Assembly (NCBI RefSeq): GCF_001577305.1
Contig: NZ_CP014518.1
Span: 3,286,001-3,350,000, forward strand
Direction: 5' to 3'
DNA length: 64,000 bases
Source: Sinomonas atrocyanea
GTDB lineage: Bacteria > Actinomycetota > Actinomycetes > Actinomycetales > Micrococcaceae
Numbering within the stretch: the first letter of the stretch is position 1; every line of letters starts with the position of its first letter. The position numbers and the translations under genes are program-made. The notes under the pieces were generated by a model. That model was not told the DNA's origin, did not search any database, and saw only the letters and a list, made by a program, of their open reading frames with translations. Shown one piece after another: positions 34,123 through 42,824 of the stretch.

Positions 34123-35313
34123 TCAGGCGAACGCGCCCACGCCGGTGACGTCCCGGCCGATCAGAAGGGCCTGGACGCTCTCGGTGCCCTCGTACGTGTG
34201 GATCGACTCGATGTCCATCATGTGCCGCACCACGTGGTTCTCAAGCAGGATGCCGTTGCCGCCGAGCAGGTCGCGCGCGGTCTGGGCGATGAAGCGGGCC
34301 TTGCGGGTGTTGTGGTACTTCGCCATGGACGCCTGCGTGGGCCGCATCTGGCCCGCGGCGTCGAGCCGGGCGAGGTGGACGCAGTGCAGCTGCATGCTCG
34401 TCAGCTCGGCGAGCATCTGGGAGAGCCGGTCCTGGACGAGCTGGAACTTAGCGAGCGGCTTGCCGAACTGGACGCGCTGGCCGGCGTAGTTCACGGCGGC
34501 CTCGTAGGCCGCGGTCGCGTGGCCGAGCGCGGACCAGGCCACGCCGAGGCGGGTCGCGACGAGGACCTTCGAGGTGTCCTTGAACGTCTTCGCCCCCGGG
34601 AGGACGTTGTCCTGGGGGATGCGCACGCCCTCCAGGCGGATGCGGGCCTGGTGGATCGCGCGCAGCGATCCCTTGCCCTCGATGACCTCGGCCTCATAGC
34701 CGGGGGTGTCCTGCTCGACGAGGAAGCCGCGCACGTTGCCGTCCTCGTCCCGGGCCCACACCACGGTCACGCCGCCGGAGGCGCCGTTGCCGATCCACTT
34801 CTTCTCACCGTCCAGGACCCAGTGGTCGCCGTCGAGGCGCGCGGTGGTCTCGAGGCTCACCGAGTCCGAGCCATGGTCCGGCTCGGTGAGCGCGAACGCG
34901 CCGAGCTCCTCGCCGCGGGCGAGGGGCCCGAGCCAGCGCTCCTTCTGCTCCGCCGAGCCGTGGTAGGCGATCGAGCGGAGGGCCAGGCCGCCCTGGACGG
35001 CCACGACCGTGCCCAGGGAGCCGTCGGCGCGGGAGATCTCCATGTTCACGAGCCCGGCGGCGAGCGGGCTCATGGGCTCCAGGCCCGGGACCTCGATGCC
35101 GTCGGCGAGCAGGTTCAGCTCCCCCATGCGCTTGACGAGGTGCAGCGGGTACTCGGCGCGGTCCCAGTACTCGTTCATCTGGGGCAGGGCCTCGTCGCTG
35201 AACGCGCGGGCACGGGCCCAGTGGGCCCGGTCCTCGTCGCTGAGGGTGCCGAAGGCGGAGAACACCGCGTAGTAGTCGGTGTCGAGGGCTGCGGAGACGT
35301 CGTAGTCGGGCAT
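34123..35313 (-). CDS. Acyl-CoA dehydrogenase (glutaryl-CoA dehydrogenase-like)
   Basis: A 396-residue FAD enzyme. The ATG at 35313 is chosen for AAGGA about 8 nt upstream and MPDYDVSAALDTDYY; the longer open frame overlaps the neighbouring gene. It shows the flavin/substrate motifs FALTEPDHGSDSVSLETTA and EKKWIGNGASGG, and near the C-terminus HTYEGTESVQALLIGRDVTG, where the Glu in YEGT is the catalytic base of glutaryl-CoA-type dehydrogenases. The electron acceptor is presumably ETF. It forms the second step of the cluster's beta-oxidation. The real substrate (glutaryl or other acyl-CoA) is open. Confidence 0.9.
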   Translation of the reverse strand: MPDYDVSAALDTDYYAVFSAFGTLSDEDRAHWARARAFSDEALPQMNEYWDRAEYPLHLVKRMGELNLLADGIEVPGLEPMSPLAAGLVNMEISRADGSLGTVVAVQGGLALRSIAYHGSAEQKERWLGPLARGEELGAFALTEPDHGSDSVSLETTARLDGDHWVLDGEKKWIGNGASGGVTVVWARDEDGNVRGFLVEQDTPGYEAEVIEGKGSLRAIHQARIRLEGVRIPQDNVLPGAKTFKDTSKVLVATRLGVAWSALGHATAAYEAAVNYAGQRVQFGKPLAKFQLVQDRLSQMLAELTSMQLHCVHLARLDAAGQMRPTQASMAKYHNTRKARFIAQTARDLLGGNGILLENHVVRHMMDIESIHTYEGTESVQALLIGRDVTGVGAFA

Positions 35314-35350
35314 GGGGGTCCTTCGAGTCAGGGCGTGGATCAGGGGCGGA

Positions 35351-36487
35351 TCAGCGGGCGGGTGTGGCCAGCAGCGGGGTGAGGCCGCCGGCGGGGTAGT
35401 TGGCGCCGAGGACCATGCACCGGTCGATGTCCTCGGCGGAGTCGACGATGCCCTCGGCCAGCATGAGCTCGACTTCCTCGGTGAGGGCGGCGCGGACGCG
35501 CTCGAGGATCCGGGCGCCGTCGACGGGCTCCCGGGCGGCGCCGGCGCGGGCGGGGGCCGCCGTCGGCAGGAGGGCGGCCGCCTCGGGTGCGAGCCCGCCG
35601 TCGTCCGCGAGGAGGCGGCGCACGCCGGCCTCCGCGAGGGCGGCGAGCCACGGCGAGAGCGGGAACCGCCCCGGGTAGGCGCGGTGCATCGTGGCACAGA
35701 TGTGCTGCTGCACGGCGGTGCCGATGTAGTCGATGAGGGTCAGCGGGGTCATCGGCAGGCCCCACGGGGCGAGGGCGCGGTCGACGGCGAGCGGGTCGCC
35801 TCCCGCGGCCGCGGTCGCCTCGACCTCGGCCAGGACCTCGGCGAAGAGCCGGGTCAGGAGGCGGTTGACCACGAAGCCCGGCGCGTCCGCGACGGGCACG
35901 GCGGTCTTGCCGAGCGCCGCCGCGAGCTGCGCGGCGGCGGACACCGCGTCCTCGGAGGCCACCGGGGTGCGGACGAGCTCGAGCAGGGGCAGGACCGCAA
36001 CGGGGTTGAAGAAGTGGAAGCCCACCACGCGTTCGGGGTGCGCGAGGCCCTCGGCCATGGCCTCGACCGAGAGCGAGGACGTGTTCGTCAGCAGGAGGGC
36101 GTCCGGTGCGATCGCGGCCTCGGCGGCGGCGAAGACCGAGCGCTTCACCGCGAGCTCCTCGAACACGGCTTCGATCACGGCGTCGCAGCCGGCGAAGTCG
36201 GCGGGGTCGGTGGTGCCCGTGATGAGGGCGGCGATCTCGGCGGCCTCGCCGGGGGCGAGCCGGCGCTTGGCCTCGGCACGGTCGAGCCGGGCGCGGATGC
36301 CCACGCGGGCGGCCTCGACGCGCTCCGCGGACAGGTCGCTCATCGTCACCGGGACCCTCAGCTGCTGGGCGAAGAGCGTGGCGAGCTGGCTCGCCATGAG
36401 CCCTGCGCCGATGACGCCGACGGCGCGGACCCCGCGGGGCGCGGGCGGTGCGGCAGGGGCGGGCGAGGAGGCGGTGGTGTGGGGCAC
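35351..36487 (-). CDS. 3-hydroxyacyl-CoA dehydrogenase
   Basis: A 378-residue NAD-dependent enzyme. The Rossmann motif VGVIGAGLMASQLATLFAQ sits at the N-terminus, followed by VIEAVFEELAVKRSVFAA, the conserved SSLSVEAMA segment, and VVGFHFFNPVAVLPLLELV with the catalytic His. The C-terminal domain contains PGFVVNRLLTR and APWGLPMTPLTLIDYIG. It oxidises 3-hydroxyacyl-CoA. The GTG start sits about 2-3 nt after the predicted transcription start, so the message is probably leaderless. First gene of the fad operon (36487 down to 31236). Confidence 0.92.
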   Translation of the reverse strand: MPHTTASSPAPAAPPAPRGVRAVGVIGAGLMASQLATLFAQQLRVPVTMSDLSAERVEAARVGIRARLDRAEAKRRLAPGEAAEIAALITGTTDPADFAGCDAVIEAVFEELAVKRSVFAAAEAAIAPDALLLTNTSSLSVEAMAEGLAHPERVVGFHFFNPVAVLPLLELVRTPVASEDAVSAAAQLAAALGKTAVPVADAPGFVVNRLLTRLFAEVLAEVEATAAAGGDPLAVDRALAPWGLPMTPLTLIDYIGTAVQQHICATMHRAYPGRFPLSPWLAALAEAGVRRLLADDGGLAPEAAALLPTAAPARAGAAREPVDGARILERVRAALTEEVELMLAEGIVDSAEDIDRCMVLGANYPAGGLTPLLATPAR

Positions 36488-36495
36488 GCCACCAT

Positions 36496-36530
36496 GTAAT
36501 CGTGAAACTCAGTATCAGGTCAAGTGATAC
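36496..36530 (-). promoter_or_regulatory. fad operon promoter with overlapping palindromic operator
   Basis: On the minus strand the -35 TTGACC (36523-36518) and -10 GATTAC (36501-36496) are 16 nt apart. The inverted repeat GTATCA-n7-TGATAC (36512-36517 and 36525-36530) flanks and covers the -35, as expected for a TetR-family repressor site. The TetR gene ends 7 bp away on the same strand. Confidence 0.6.
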
Positions 36531-36536
36531 GCAGTG

Positions 36537-37283
36537 TCAGCCTCGGGTGTCGAGGGCTTCCTGGATCCTCCGGGCGATGTCCGCCGGGGCCGCCGAGCGG
36601 GGGAAGACGGCGACGACCATGTCGTCCGGCCGCGGCCCGGGGCGCTCCCCGGCACCGCCGGCGACCTCCGCGCCGCCGGCGGCCGGCCCGGCGTCGTCCG
36701 CAGAGGCCGCGGAGGCCTCGGCGGGGGCGACGCCGTAGAGGCGGCGCACGGCGTCCAGCTCGGTCCGCAGCCGGGCGGCGTCGAATCCGGGCTCGCCGCG
36801 CATGAGCCCACGCAGGCAGTAGTTGTGGGTGGCGATGACGGTCGAGGCGAAGCGGACCGCGTCGAGGGGTGCGATGCCGGGCACGGCACCGCGGAGGTAG
36901 CGCTGGAAGAGCCGTTCGTAGCGGAACGTGGTCACGAGCTCCTTGTCGCGCAGGCCCGGCTCCTGGTTGACCACGCGGTAGCGCAGCTGTGCCAGATCCC
37001 CGAGCCCCGCGAAGTGCTCGAACACGAGGCCCGCCGCGCGGCACACCGCCTCCCACGGGTCCTCGTGGGCCTCGGCGAGGAAGGCCTCGGCCTGTTCCAG
37101 GAGCGTGTCATGGTCGGCGAAGACCACGTCCTCCTTGGAGCGGAACTGGCGGAAGAACGTGCTCCGGGACAGGCCCGCGGCCGCGGCGATCTGGTCCGCG
37201 CTCGTGGCCTCGTAGCCGTGCTCGGCGTAGAGCCGCACGGCGGCCGCGGCGACGTCGAGGCGGCGGCGGGCGGCCTCGCTCAC
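36537..37283 (-). CDS. TetR-family transcriptional regulator
   Basis: A 248-residue regulator. Residues 1-60 contain a TetR helix-turn-helix: VAAAAVRLYAEHGYEATSAD, then QIAAAAGLSRSTFFRQFRSKED. The ligand domain follows (residues ~70-190), and a Gly/Ala-rich low-complexity linker (~195-225) leads to a conserved-looking tail AVFPRSAAPADIARRIQEAL, which is unusual for the family. The GTG start overlaps the murB stop by 4 bp. It lies directly upstream of the fad operon and is the likely repressor acting at the palindrome on that promoter, possibly relieved by acyl-CoA (inference). Confidence 0.9.
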   Translation of the reverse strand: MSEAARRRLDVAAAAVRLYAEHGYEATSADQIAAAAGLSRSTFFRQFRSKEDVVFADHDTLLEQAEAFLAEAHEDPWEAVCRAAGLVFEHFAGLGDLAQLRYRVVNQEPGLRDKELVTTFRYERLFQRYLRGAVPGIAPLDAVRFASTVIATHNYCLRGLMRGEPGFDAARLRTELDAVRRLYGVAPAEASAASADDAGPAAGGAEVAGGAGERPGPRPDDMVVAVFPRSAAPADIARRIQEALDTRG

Positions 37284-38344
37284 AGCTCGAGCCCGATCAG
37301 GAGCGGCTCGTTGTGCAGCTCGATCCCGAAGCGGGCGCGGACGCCGTCGCGCACCTCGCGGGCGAGGGCGAGGAGGTCCTTCGCGGTGGCGTCCCCGCGG
37401 TTGGTCAGGGCGAGCGTGTGCTTCGTGGACAGCGAGGCGCGGCCGCCGGCCACGCTGTCCGCCCCGAGGCCGTAGCCCTTGGGGAAGCCGGCGTGCTCGA
37501 TGAGCCACGCCGCGGAGGTCTTCACGAGCCCCTCGCCGGCCGGGTAGCGCGGGGCCCCCTCGGGCAGGGACGCGGCCTCGGACTCGGCGAGGACGGGGTT
37601 GGTGAAGAAGGATCCGGTCGAGTAGGTGTCCCGGTCCGCGGGGTCCAGGACCATGCCCTTGGACGCGCGCAGCCGCAGGACCTCGCGGCGGACGTCGGTC
37701 GCGTAGGCGCGCTGGCCCGGCTCGACGCCGAGGGCCCGGGCCAGCTCGGCGTACCGCACGGGGGCGCCCATGCGCCCCAGGGCCAGCTGGAACTCGACCG
37801 TGAGGACCACGTACCGGGGCGAGCCGTTGGCGGTGGTCCGCTTGAGCACGGAGTCCCGGTAGCCGAAGGCCAGCTCGGAGGGGACGAAGGTCTTCACGGC
37901 GTTCGCCTCGCGGTCCCACGTGCGCACCTGCCAGATGGTCTGCGAGACGTCCTGCCCGTATGCCCCGACGTTCTGCACCGGGGTGGCGCCCGTGGAGCCC
38001 GGGATGCCGGAGAGGGCCTCGATCCCGCTCCACGCGTGGTGCACCGCGTGGTCCACGAGCGCGTCCCACGGGTGGCCCGCCTGGACCCTGACGGACACTC
38101 CCCCGCAGGTGTCCGCGGAGTTGACCTCGAGCCCCTCGGAGCCGATCTTCAGCACGGTGCCGGGGTAGCCGTCGTCGGAGACGAGGAGGTTCGAGCCGCC
38201 GGCGATGATGAGCAGCGGCTCCCCCGCGGAGTCGGCGGTGCGCACGGCGTCGATGATCTCGGCCTCGCTGTGAGCTTCCTCGAAGCGCGCGGCCGGGCCG
38301 CCCACGGCGGAGGTGGTCAGGGAGGACAGGAGGGTCTGGCTCAC
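37280..38344 (-). CDS. murB: UDP-N-acetylenolpyruvoylglucosamine reductase
   Basis: A 354-residue FAD enzyme that reduces UDP-GlcNAc-enolpyruvate to UDP-MurNAc in peptidoglycan synthesis. Visible: the FAD motif LLIIAGGSNLLVSDDGYPGT, GIEALSGIPGSTGATPVQNV and YSTGSFFTNPVLAE with the catalytic Ser, then AAWLIEHAGFPKGY and a C-terminal Glu motif HNEPLLIG. A TAAGCT box lies 6 nt before the GTG start, indicating a leaderless message. The TetR gene downstream overlaps by 4 bp. Confidence 0.95.
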   Translation of the reverse strand: MSQTLLSSLTTSAVGGPAARFEEAHSEAEIIDAVRTADSAGEPLLIIAGGSNLLVSDDGYPGTVLKIGSEGLEVNSADTCGGVSVRVQAGHPWDALVDHAVHHAWSGIEALSGIPGSTGATPVQNVGAYGQDVSQTIWQVRTWDREANAVKTFVPSELAFGYRDSVLKRTTANGSPRYVVLTVEFQLALGRMGAPVRYAELARALGVEPGQRAYATDVRREVLRLRASKGMVLDPADRDTYSTGSFFTNPVLAESEAASLPEGAPRYPAGEGLVKTSAAWLIEHAGFPKGYGLGADSVAGGRASLSTKHTLALTNRGDATAKDLLALAREVRDGVRARFGIELHNEPLLIGLEL

Positions 38345-38357
38345 CCGTCCAGCTTAG

Positions 38358-39707
38358 TCACACGGCAGGCTTGGCCCGGCGGGCGGCCTGTCCCGCGAGG
38401 GCCACACTGACGACGACGAAGAGCAGGACGGTCAGCAGCGAGTAGCGCACGCCGGTGAACTCGGCCACGAACCCCAGCAGCGGCGGCCCGCACAGGAACG
38501 CGCCGTAGCCGATCGTGGAGACCACGGAGACGCGGGCGGCGGCGTGGACGGGATCGTCCGCGGCGGCGGACATCCCCACCGGGAAGCCGAGCGAGGCGCC
38601 GAGGCCCCAGACCACGAGCCCGGCGAACGCGAGCCACAGCGCGGGCGCGAGCACGAACAGGGCCAGCCCGATCAGCGCCAGCACCCCGCACGCCCGCAGC
38701 GCCGTCACCCGGCCGTGGCGGTTGAGCACCGGGGTGCCGAGGAAGCGGCCCGTGGCCATCGCGCAGACGAACACGCTGTACCCCACGGCGCCCTCGGCCT
38801 GGGAGACGCCGTAGCCGTCCGCGAGCGCGAGCGCGACCCAGTCGCCCGCGGCGCCCTCGGCCAGCGCGAGGCCGAGGACCATCACGCCCAGCAGCACGGT
38901 GCGGCGGTCGCGCCAGGCCGCCGCGACCTGGGCGCGGCCGCCCGGGCCCGCGTTTCCGGCGTTTCCGGCGGATCCGCTTCCGTCGGCGCCGCTTCCGTCG
39001 GGCCCGGTTCCGCCGGCTTCGGCGGGCGGGGCGAGCACGGACGACGGCGAGGGCTCCCCGGCGGCGGGGATCCCGCCGTCGTGCGCGGTCCCGGCAGCGC
39101 GGTCGGCGCGCAGGAAGGTCCCGGCGGTCACGACGGTCCCGGCCACGACCACGCCGGCGGCCCCGAGGTGCCAGGCGAGCGGCACCGCTGCGGCGGCGGC
39201 CCACGTGCCCACCACGGCCCCGAGGACGGTGCCCAGGCTGAAGGCGCCGTGCAGCCGGGGCATGATGAACTTCCGCAGCGCCCGCTCGACGGCGGCCCCC
39301 TCGACGTTGGACGCGGTGTTCCAGCTCGCCGTCCCGAGGCCGATCACCGCGAACCCCACGGCAGCCGCCACGGGCGAGCGGACCACGGTCGCCCCCAGGC
39401 CCAGCGTGAGGAGGCCGGCGCCCACCAGGAGGGAGCCCGCCTGGATGGTGCGGGCGGAGCCGATCCGCAGGACCACAAGGCCCGAGGCCGAGACCGAGGC
39501 GAAGGAGGCCAGCGTCATGCACAGCAGGAGCAGGCCGACCCCGGCCGGGCTGAGGCCGAGGTCGGTGCGCAGCGCCGGGACCCGGGAGACCCAGCTCGAG
39601 AACGCGACGCCGCTCGCGCCGTACGCGGCGATGACGGCGAGGTGCCAGCGCCGGACCTCGGCGGCCACGGGCGGCGCTGGCGTCCGTGCCGCGGGCAGCC
39701 GTGCCAC
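38358..39707 (-). CDS. MFS transporter (YbjJ-like)
   Basis: A 449-residue protein with about 12 hydrophobic helices split by a central cytoplasmic loop (~205-260). The loop has a Gly/Ser/Ala linker of repeated GSG and GNAG units, encoded by short repeats near 38951-39020. The first half shows SWVSRVPALRTDLGLSPAGVG, typical of YbjJ/FucP-like MFS proteins of unknown substrate. Its GTG start lies 9 bp after the hadB stop, so it may be co-transcribed with hadA-hadB. The direction of transport is unknown. Confidence 0.82.
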   Translation of the reverse strand: MARLPAARTPAPPVAAEVRRWHLAVIAAYGASGVAFSSWVSRVPALRTDLGLSPAGVGLLLLCMTLASFASVSASGLVVLRIGSARTIQAGSLLVGAGLLTLGLGATVVRSPVAAAVGFAVIGLGTASWNTASNVEGAAVERALRKFIMPRLHGAFSLGTVLGAVVGTWAAAAAVPLAWHLGAAGVVVAGTVVTAGTFLRADRAAGTAHDGGIPAAGEPSPSSVLAPPAEAGGTGPDGSGADGSGSAGNAGNAGPGGRAQVAAAWRDRRTVLLGVMVLGLALAEGAAGDWVALALADGYGVSQAEGAVGYSVFVCAMATGRFLGTPVLNRHGRVTALRACGVLALIGLALFVLAPALWLAFAGLVVWGLGASLGFPVGMSAAADDPVHAAARVSVVSTIGYGAFLCGPPLLGFVAEFTGVRYSLLTVLLFVVVSVALAGQAARRAKPAV

Positions 39708-39715
39708 GGGGACGC

Positions 39716-40189
39716 TCAGGCCAGCCGGACGAGCGCCTGCGCCTTGGTCAGCACCCGCTGGCCGGCGTTGGTGACGGTGAGGTCGATCCGGGCCGTGCGC
39801 GCCTCGGGGTCCAGGGCCCCGACGGTCCCGACGACCTCGAGGACCGCGCCGGGCTCCTCGGTGCCGGTCGTGTCCTGGACCGGCACGGGCTTGGTGAAGC
39901 GCGTCTGGTAGTCCACCACGGCGCCCGGGTCCCCGGCCCAGTCGACGACGAGCTGGACGGCGGCGCCCATCGTGAACATGCCGTGGGCGATCACGCCCGG
40001 CAGCTCGACGGCGACCGCGAAGTCGTTGTTCCAGTGGATCGGGTTGAAGTCCCCCGAGGCCCCGGCGTACCGGACGAGGTCGGCGCGGGTCACGGCGACC
40101 TCGCGGCGGCCGATCTCCAGGCCCTTCTCGAGCTGGTCGAACACGGGCATCACGGCAGTGCCGGCCTGCACGCTCTCCTCGGCGCTCAC
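39716..40189 (-). CDS. hadB: MaoC-like dehydratase, HadB type
   Basis: A 157-residue hotdog-fold protein. YAGASGDFNPIHWNNDFAV contains the Asp and His of the MaoC hydratase motif (D-x-N-x-x-H), followed by ELPGVIAHGMFTMGAAVQLV. In mycobacteria HadB pairs with HadA in the beta-hydroxyacyl dehydratase step of fatty-acid elongation. Its start overlaps the hadA stop by 4 bp. Confidence 0.85.
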   Translation of the reverse strand: MSAEESVQAGTAVMPVFDQLEKGLEIGRREVAVTRADLVRYAGASGDFNPIHWNNDFAVAVELPGVIAHGMFTMGAAVQLVVDWAGDPGAVVDYQTRFTKPVPVQDTTGTEEPGAVLEVVGTVGALDPEARTARIDLTVTNAGQRVLTKAQALVRLA

Positions 40190-40650
40190 TGGCCCTCTCC
40201 CCTCACGAGAATCGACGAGACGGTGGTGGCGACGCTCTCGCCCTCGGCGTCCCCGGAGCCCAGCGCGCGGATCTCGGCGCGGGTGGTGATCATGGCGCCG
40301 CCGCCCATCGCGCGGACGGTGTCGACGTGGAGCTCGGCGGTGAGCCGGTCCCCGGCCACGATCGGGCGGTGGTGGGTGAAGCGCTGCTCGGCGTGGACCA
40401 CCCGGGAGAAGTCGATGCCCGACTCCGGGTCGGCGATGAGCTGGGCGTCCGCCCGCTGGGCCACGATGATCGCGAACGTGGGCGGCGCGACGAGGTCGGC
40501 GTGGCCGAGGGCACGCGCGGCGTCGACCTCGTAGTGGGCGGGGTGCCCCGCCTTGACGGCGCGGGCGAACTCGCGGATCTTCTCGCGGGCAACGTCGTAC
40601 ACCTCGGCGGGCGGGTACACGCGACCGGCGAGGTCGGGGTTGATGGCCAT
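40186..40650 (-). CDS. hadA: MaoC-like N-terminal dehydratase, HadA type
   Basis: A 154-residue hotdog-fold protein lacking the D-x-N-x-x-H motif; instead it shows HYEVDAARALGHADLVAPPTF and FTHHRPIVAGDRL as in HadA/FAS1-dehydratase N-terminal subunits, which bind the acyl chain. A TAGGCT box 6 nt before the ATG suggests a leaderless start. It heads the hadA-hadB unit, in the neighbourhood of murB as in other actinobacteria. Confidence 0.85.
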   Translation of the reverse strand: MAINPDLAGRVYPPAEVYDVAREKIREFARAVKAGHPAHYEVDAARALGHADLVAPPTFAIIVAQRADAQLIADPESGIDFSRVVHAEQRFTHHRPIVAGDRLTAELHVDTVRAMGGGAMITTRAEIRALGSGDAEGESVATTVSSILVRGEGQ

Positions 40651-40695
40651 AGGGAAAGCCTATCCGGTGGCACCGACGCCCTCCGAGGCTCGCGG

Positions 40696-40711
40696 TATGA
40701 TGAATTCATCA
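40696..40711 (+). promoter_or_regulatory. arsR promoter with 14-bp palindromic operator
   Basis: The -10 TATGAT (40696-40701) is overlapped by the perfect palindrome tgatgaattcatca (40698-40711), with another half-site atcatc near 40716. This is the layout of an autoregulated ArsR-family promoter. Confidence 0.65.
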
Positions 40712-40731
40712 ATCCATCATCTGGAGGCAGC

Positions 40732-41112
40732 ATGTTCAGCGACCGCGAGGCGCCCCTCTACGAGATCAAGGCGAACCTGTTCAAGGGCCTCGCCCATCCC
40801 GCCCGGATCCGCATCCTGGAGATCCTCGCCGGCTCCCCCGGGCAGTCCTGCCCGGTGAGCGAGCTGCTCGAGGGCACCGGACTCGAGGCCTCGCACCTCT
40901 CGCAGCACCTTGCGACGCTGCGCCGCCACCGCGTCGTGACGAGCGTCCGCACGGCCAACTCCGTGACGTACTCGCTCGCGCACCCCACGATCGCCGAGCT
41001 CCTCGCGATCGCCCGCACCTTCCTCCTCGACACGCTCGCGGAGACCCGCGAGCAGCTCGAGGCCGCCTCCGCCCTCCCCTCGGTCGCGGCGCACGGCGGG
41101 GGAACCCGGTGA
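40732..41112 (+). CDS. ArsR-family repressor
   Basis: A 126-residue winged-helix regulator; the ATG at 40732 has GGAGG 5-9 nt upstream, whereas the open frame upstream is non-homologous. The fold is typical: FKGLAHPARIRILEILAG, then LLEGTGLEASHLSQHLATLRRHRVV (recognition helix). The metal-binding motif ELCVCD of ArsR/SmtB is absent; only one Cys (QSCPVSEL) is present, so the effector is probably not arsenite or zinc through the classic site. The stop overlaps the sulP start by 4 bp, so it most likely controls this transporter. Confidence 0.88.
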   Translation: MFSDREAPLYEIKANLFKGLAHPARIRILEILAGSPGQSCPVSELLEGTGLEASHLSQHLATLRRHRVVTSVRTANSVTYSLAHPTIAELLAIARTFLLDTLAETREQLEAASALPSVAAHGGGTR

Positions 41113-42824
41113 ACGCGCCCGGGGTGCAGCGCTCGGGGCCGGGCGCCCTGGCCAGAGGGCTCGGCACCCTCCGGTCCCTCCTCCCCCAGGCGTCCGACTA
41201 CACGGGGGTGCGCCGCACCTGGCGCGGGGACCTCGTTGCGGGCCTCACGGTGGGCATCGTGGCCCTCCCGCTCGCGCTCGCCTTCGGGGTGAGCTCGGGG
41301 GCAGGCGCCGAGGCTGGGCTCGTGACGGCAATCGTGGCGGGGCTCCTCGCGGCGGTCTTCGGCGGCTCGCATGTGCAGGTCTCCGGCCCGACCGGGGCCA
41401 TGGTCGTGGTCCTCGCCCCGATCGTGGCGGCCCATGGGGCGGGCGCGGCCGCCCTGCTCTCCGTCCTGGCCGGGATCGTCCTCGTGGCCCTCGGCGCGTC
41501 ACGGCTCGGCCGGGCGGTCGCCTACATCCCCTGGCCCGTCGTCGAGGGCTTCACGCTCGGGATCGGTGTGATCATCTTCCTCCAGCAGGTTCCCCTCGCC
41601 GTGTCCGCCCCCGTCGCCCCCGGACAGAACACGGCGGTGGCGGCGGTCGCCGCCGTGGCCTCCGCCCCGTGGCCCCGCGCCGCGGCGAGCCTCGGCGTCG
41701 TCGCGCTCGTCGTCGCCACCACCCTCCTCGTGCCGCGGATCCACCGCAGCCTCCCTGCCAGCCTCCTCGCGATCCTCGCGGCTTCGCTGGGGGCCGGGTT
41801 GCTGGGCCTCGAGGTCGAGCGCATCGGCGCCCTGCCGGCCTCGCTCCCGGCCCCGGCCCTGCCCGGCTTCGGCATCTCGGACCTGCCCTCCCTGGCCGGC
41901 CCTGCGCTGGCGGTCGCAGCGCTGGCCGCGATCGAGTCGCTCCTCTCGGCGCGGGTCGCCTCCGGGCTCGCCGGTCCCGACGGGCGGACCACCGGACCGT
42001 ACAACCCCGACCGTGAACTCGTGGGCCAGGGGCTGGCGTCAGTCGCCGCCGGGCTCTTCGGCGGCATGCCGGCCACCGGCGCGATCGCGCGGACGGCAGT
42101 GAACGTCCGCTCGGGCGGCAGGTCCCGCACGGCGTCGATCGTCCACGCCCTGGTGCTGCTCGGCATCGTCTACCTGGCAGCCCCGCTCGTCGCCCAGATT
42201 CCGCTCGCGGCCCTCGCCGGCGTCCTCATGGTCACGGCCGGGCGCATGGTCTCGGTGGGGACCGCCCGCCGGATCCTCGGCTCGACGCGGCAGGACGCGG
42301 TGGCGTTCGTCCTCACGGCCGTCATCACCGTCGCCTTCGACCTCATCGTGGCGATCCAGATCGGGCTCGCCGCTGCGGCCCTGCTCACGCTGCGCCAGTT
42401 CGCGAAGCTCGGCAGCGTCCGGCGCGAGCCGATCCCGGGGCCGGCGCACGACGGCGACGAGCACATCGCCGTCTTCCGCCTCGACGGCCTCATGTTCTTC
42501 GGCGCGGCGGAGCGGGTGCTCGAGGAGGTCACGCGCACGTCATCGGCCGACGGCGTCGAGGTCGCCGTCCTGCGCCTGTCCCAGCTCCGCTACCTCGACG
42601 CGACCGGGGCCCAGACCCTCGTCGAGGCGGTCCGCCGGCTCGAGGCGCGGGGCGTCACGGTGCTCCTCAAGGGGGTGCAGGAGCAGCATCTCGACCTCGT
42701 GCGCAGGGTCGGGGTGATCGCCGAGCTGCGGCACCACAGGCATCTCTTCGACTCGCTCGATGACGCCGTGGAGCATGCCCGCAGCCACGTGCGGCGGGCG
42801 CGGCTGCCCAGCGCTACTGCTTGA
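41109..42824 (+). CDS. SulP-family anion transporter with STAS domain
   Basis: A 571-residue membrane protein. The N-terminal ~430 residues hold about 12 helices with SulP landmarks: LVAGLTVGIVALPLALAFGV, GSHVQVSGPTGAMVVVLAPI and, later, GLFGGMPATGAIARTAVNVRSGG. A cytoplasmic STAS domain follows (~450-550: AVLRLSQLRYLDATGAQTL). SulP members move sulfate, bicarbonate or dicarboxylates; the substrate is not evident. The GTG start overlaps arsR (GTGA), so expression is coupled to the ArsR repressor. Its 3' end overlaps the convergent small gene by 11 bp. Confidence 0.9.
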   Translation: MNAPGVQRSGPGALARGLGTLRSLLPQASDYTGVRRTWRGDLVAGLTVGIVALPLALAFGVSSGAGAEAGLVTAIVAGLLAAVFGGSHVQVSGPTGAMVVVLAPIVAAHGAGAAALLSVLAGIVLVALGASRLGRAVAYIPWPVVEGFTLGIGVIIFLQQVPLAVSAPVAPGQNTAVAAVAAVASAPWPRAAASLGVVALVVATTLLVPRIHRSLPASLLAILAASLGAGLLGLEVERIGALPASLPAPALPGFGISDLPSLAGPALAVAALAAIESLLSARVASGLAGPDGRTTGPYNPDRELVGQGLASVAAGLFGGMPATGAIARTAVNVRSGGRSRTASIVHALVLLGIVYLAAPLVAQIPLAALAGVLMVTAGRMVSVGTARRILGSTRQDAVAFVLTAVITVAFDLIVAIQIGLAAAALLTLRQFAKLGSVRREPIPGPAHDGDEHIAVFRLDGLMFFGAAERVLEEVTRTSSADGVEVAVLRLSQLRYLDATGAQTLVEAVRRLEARGVTVLLKGVQEQHLDLVRRVGVIAELRHHRHLFDSLDDAVEHARSHVRRARLPSATA

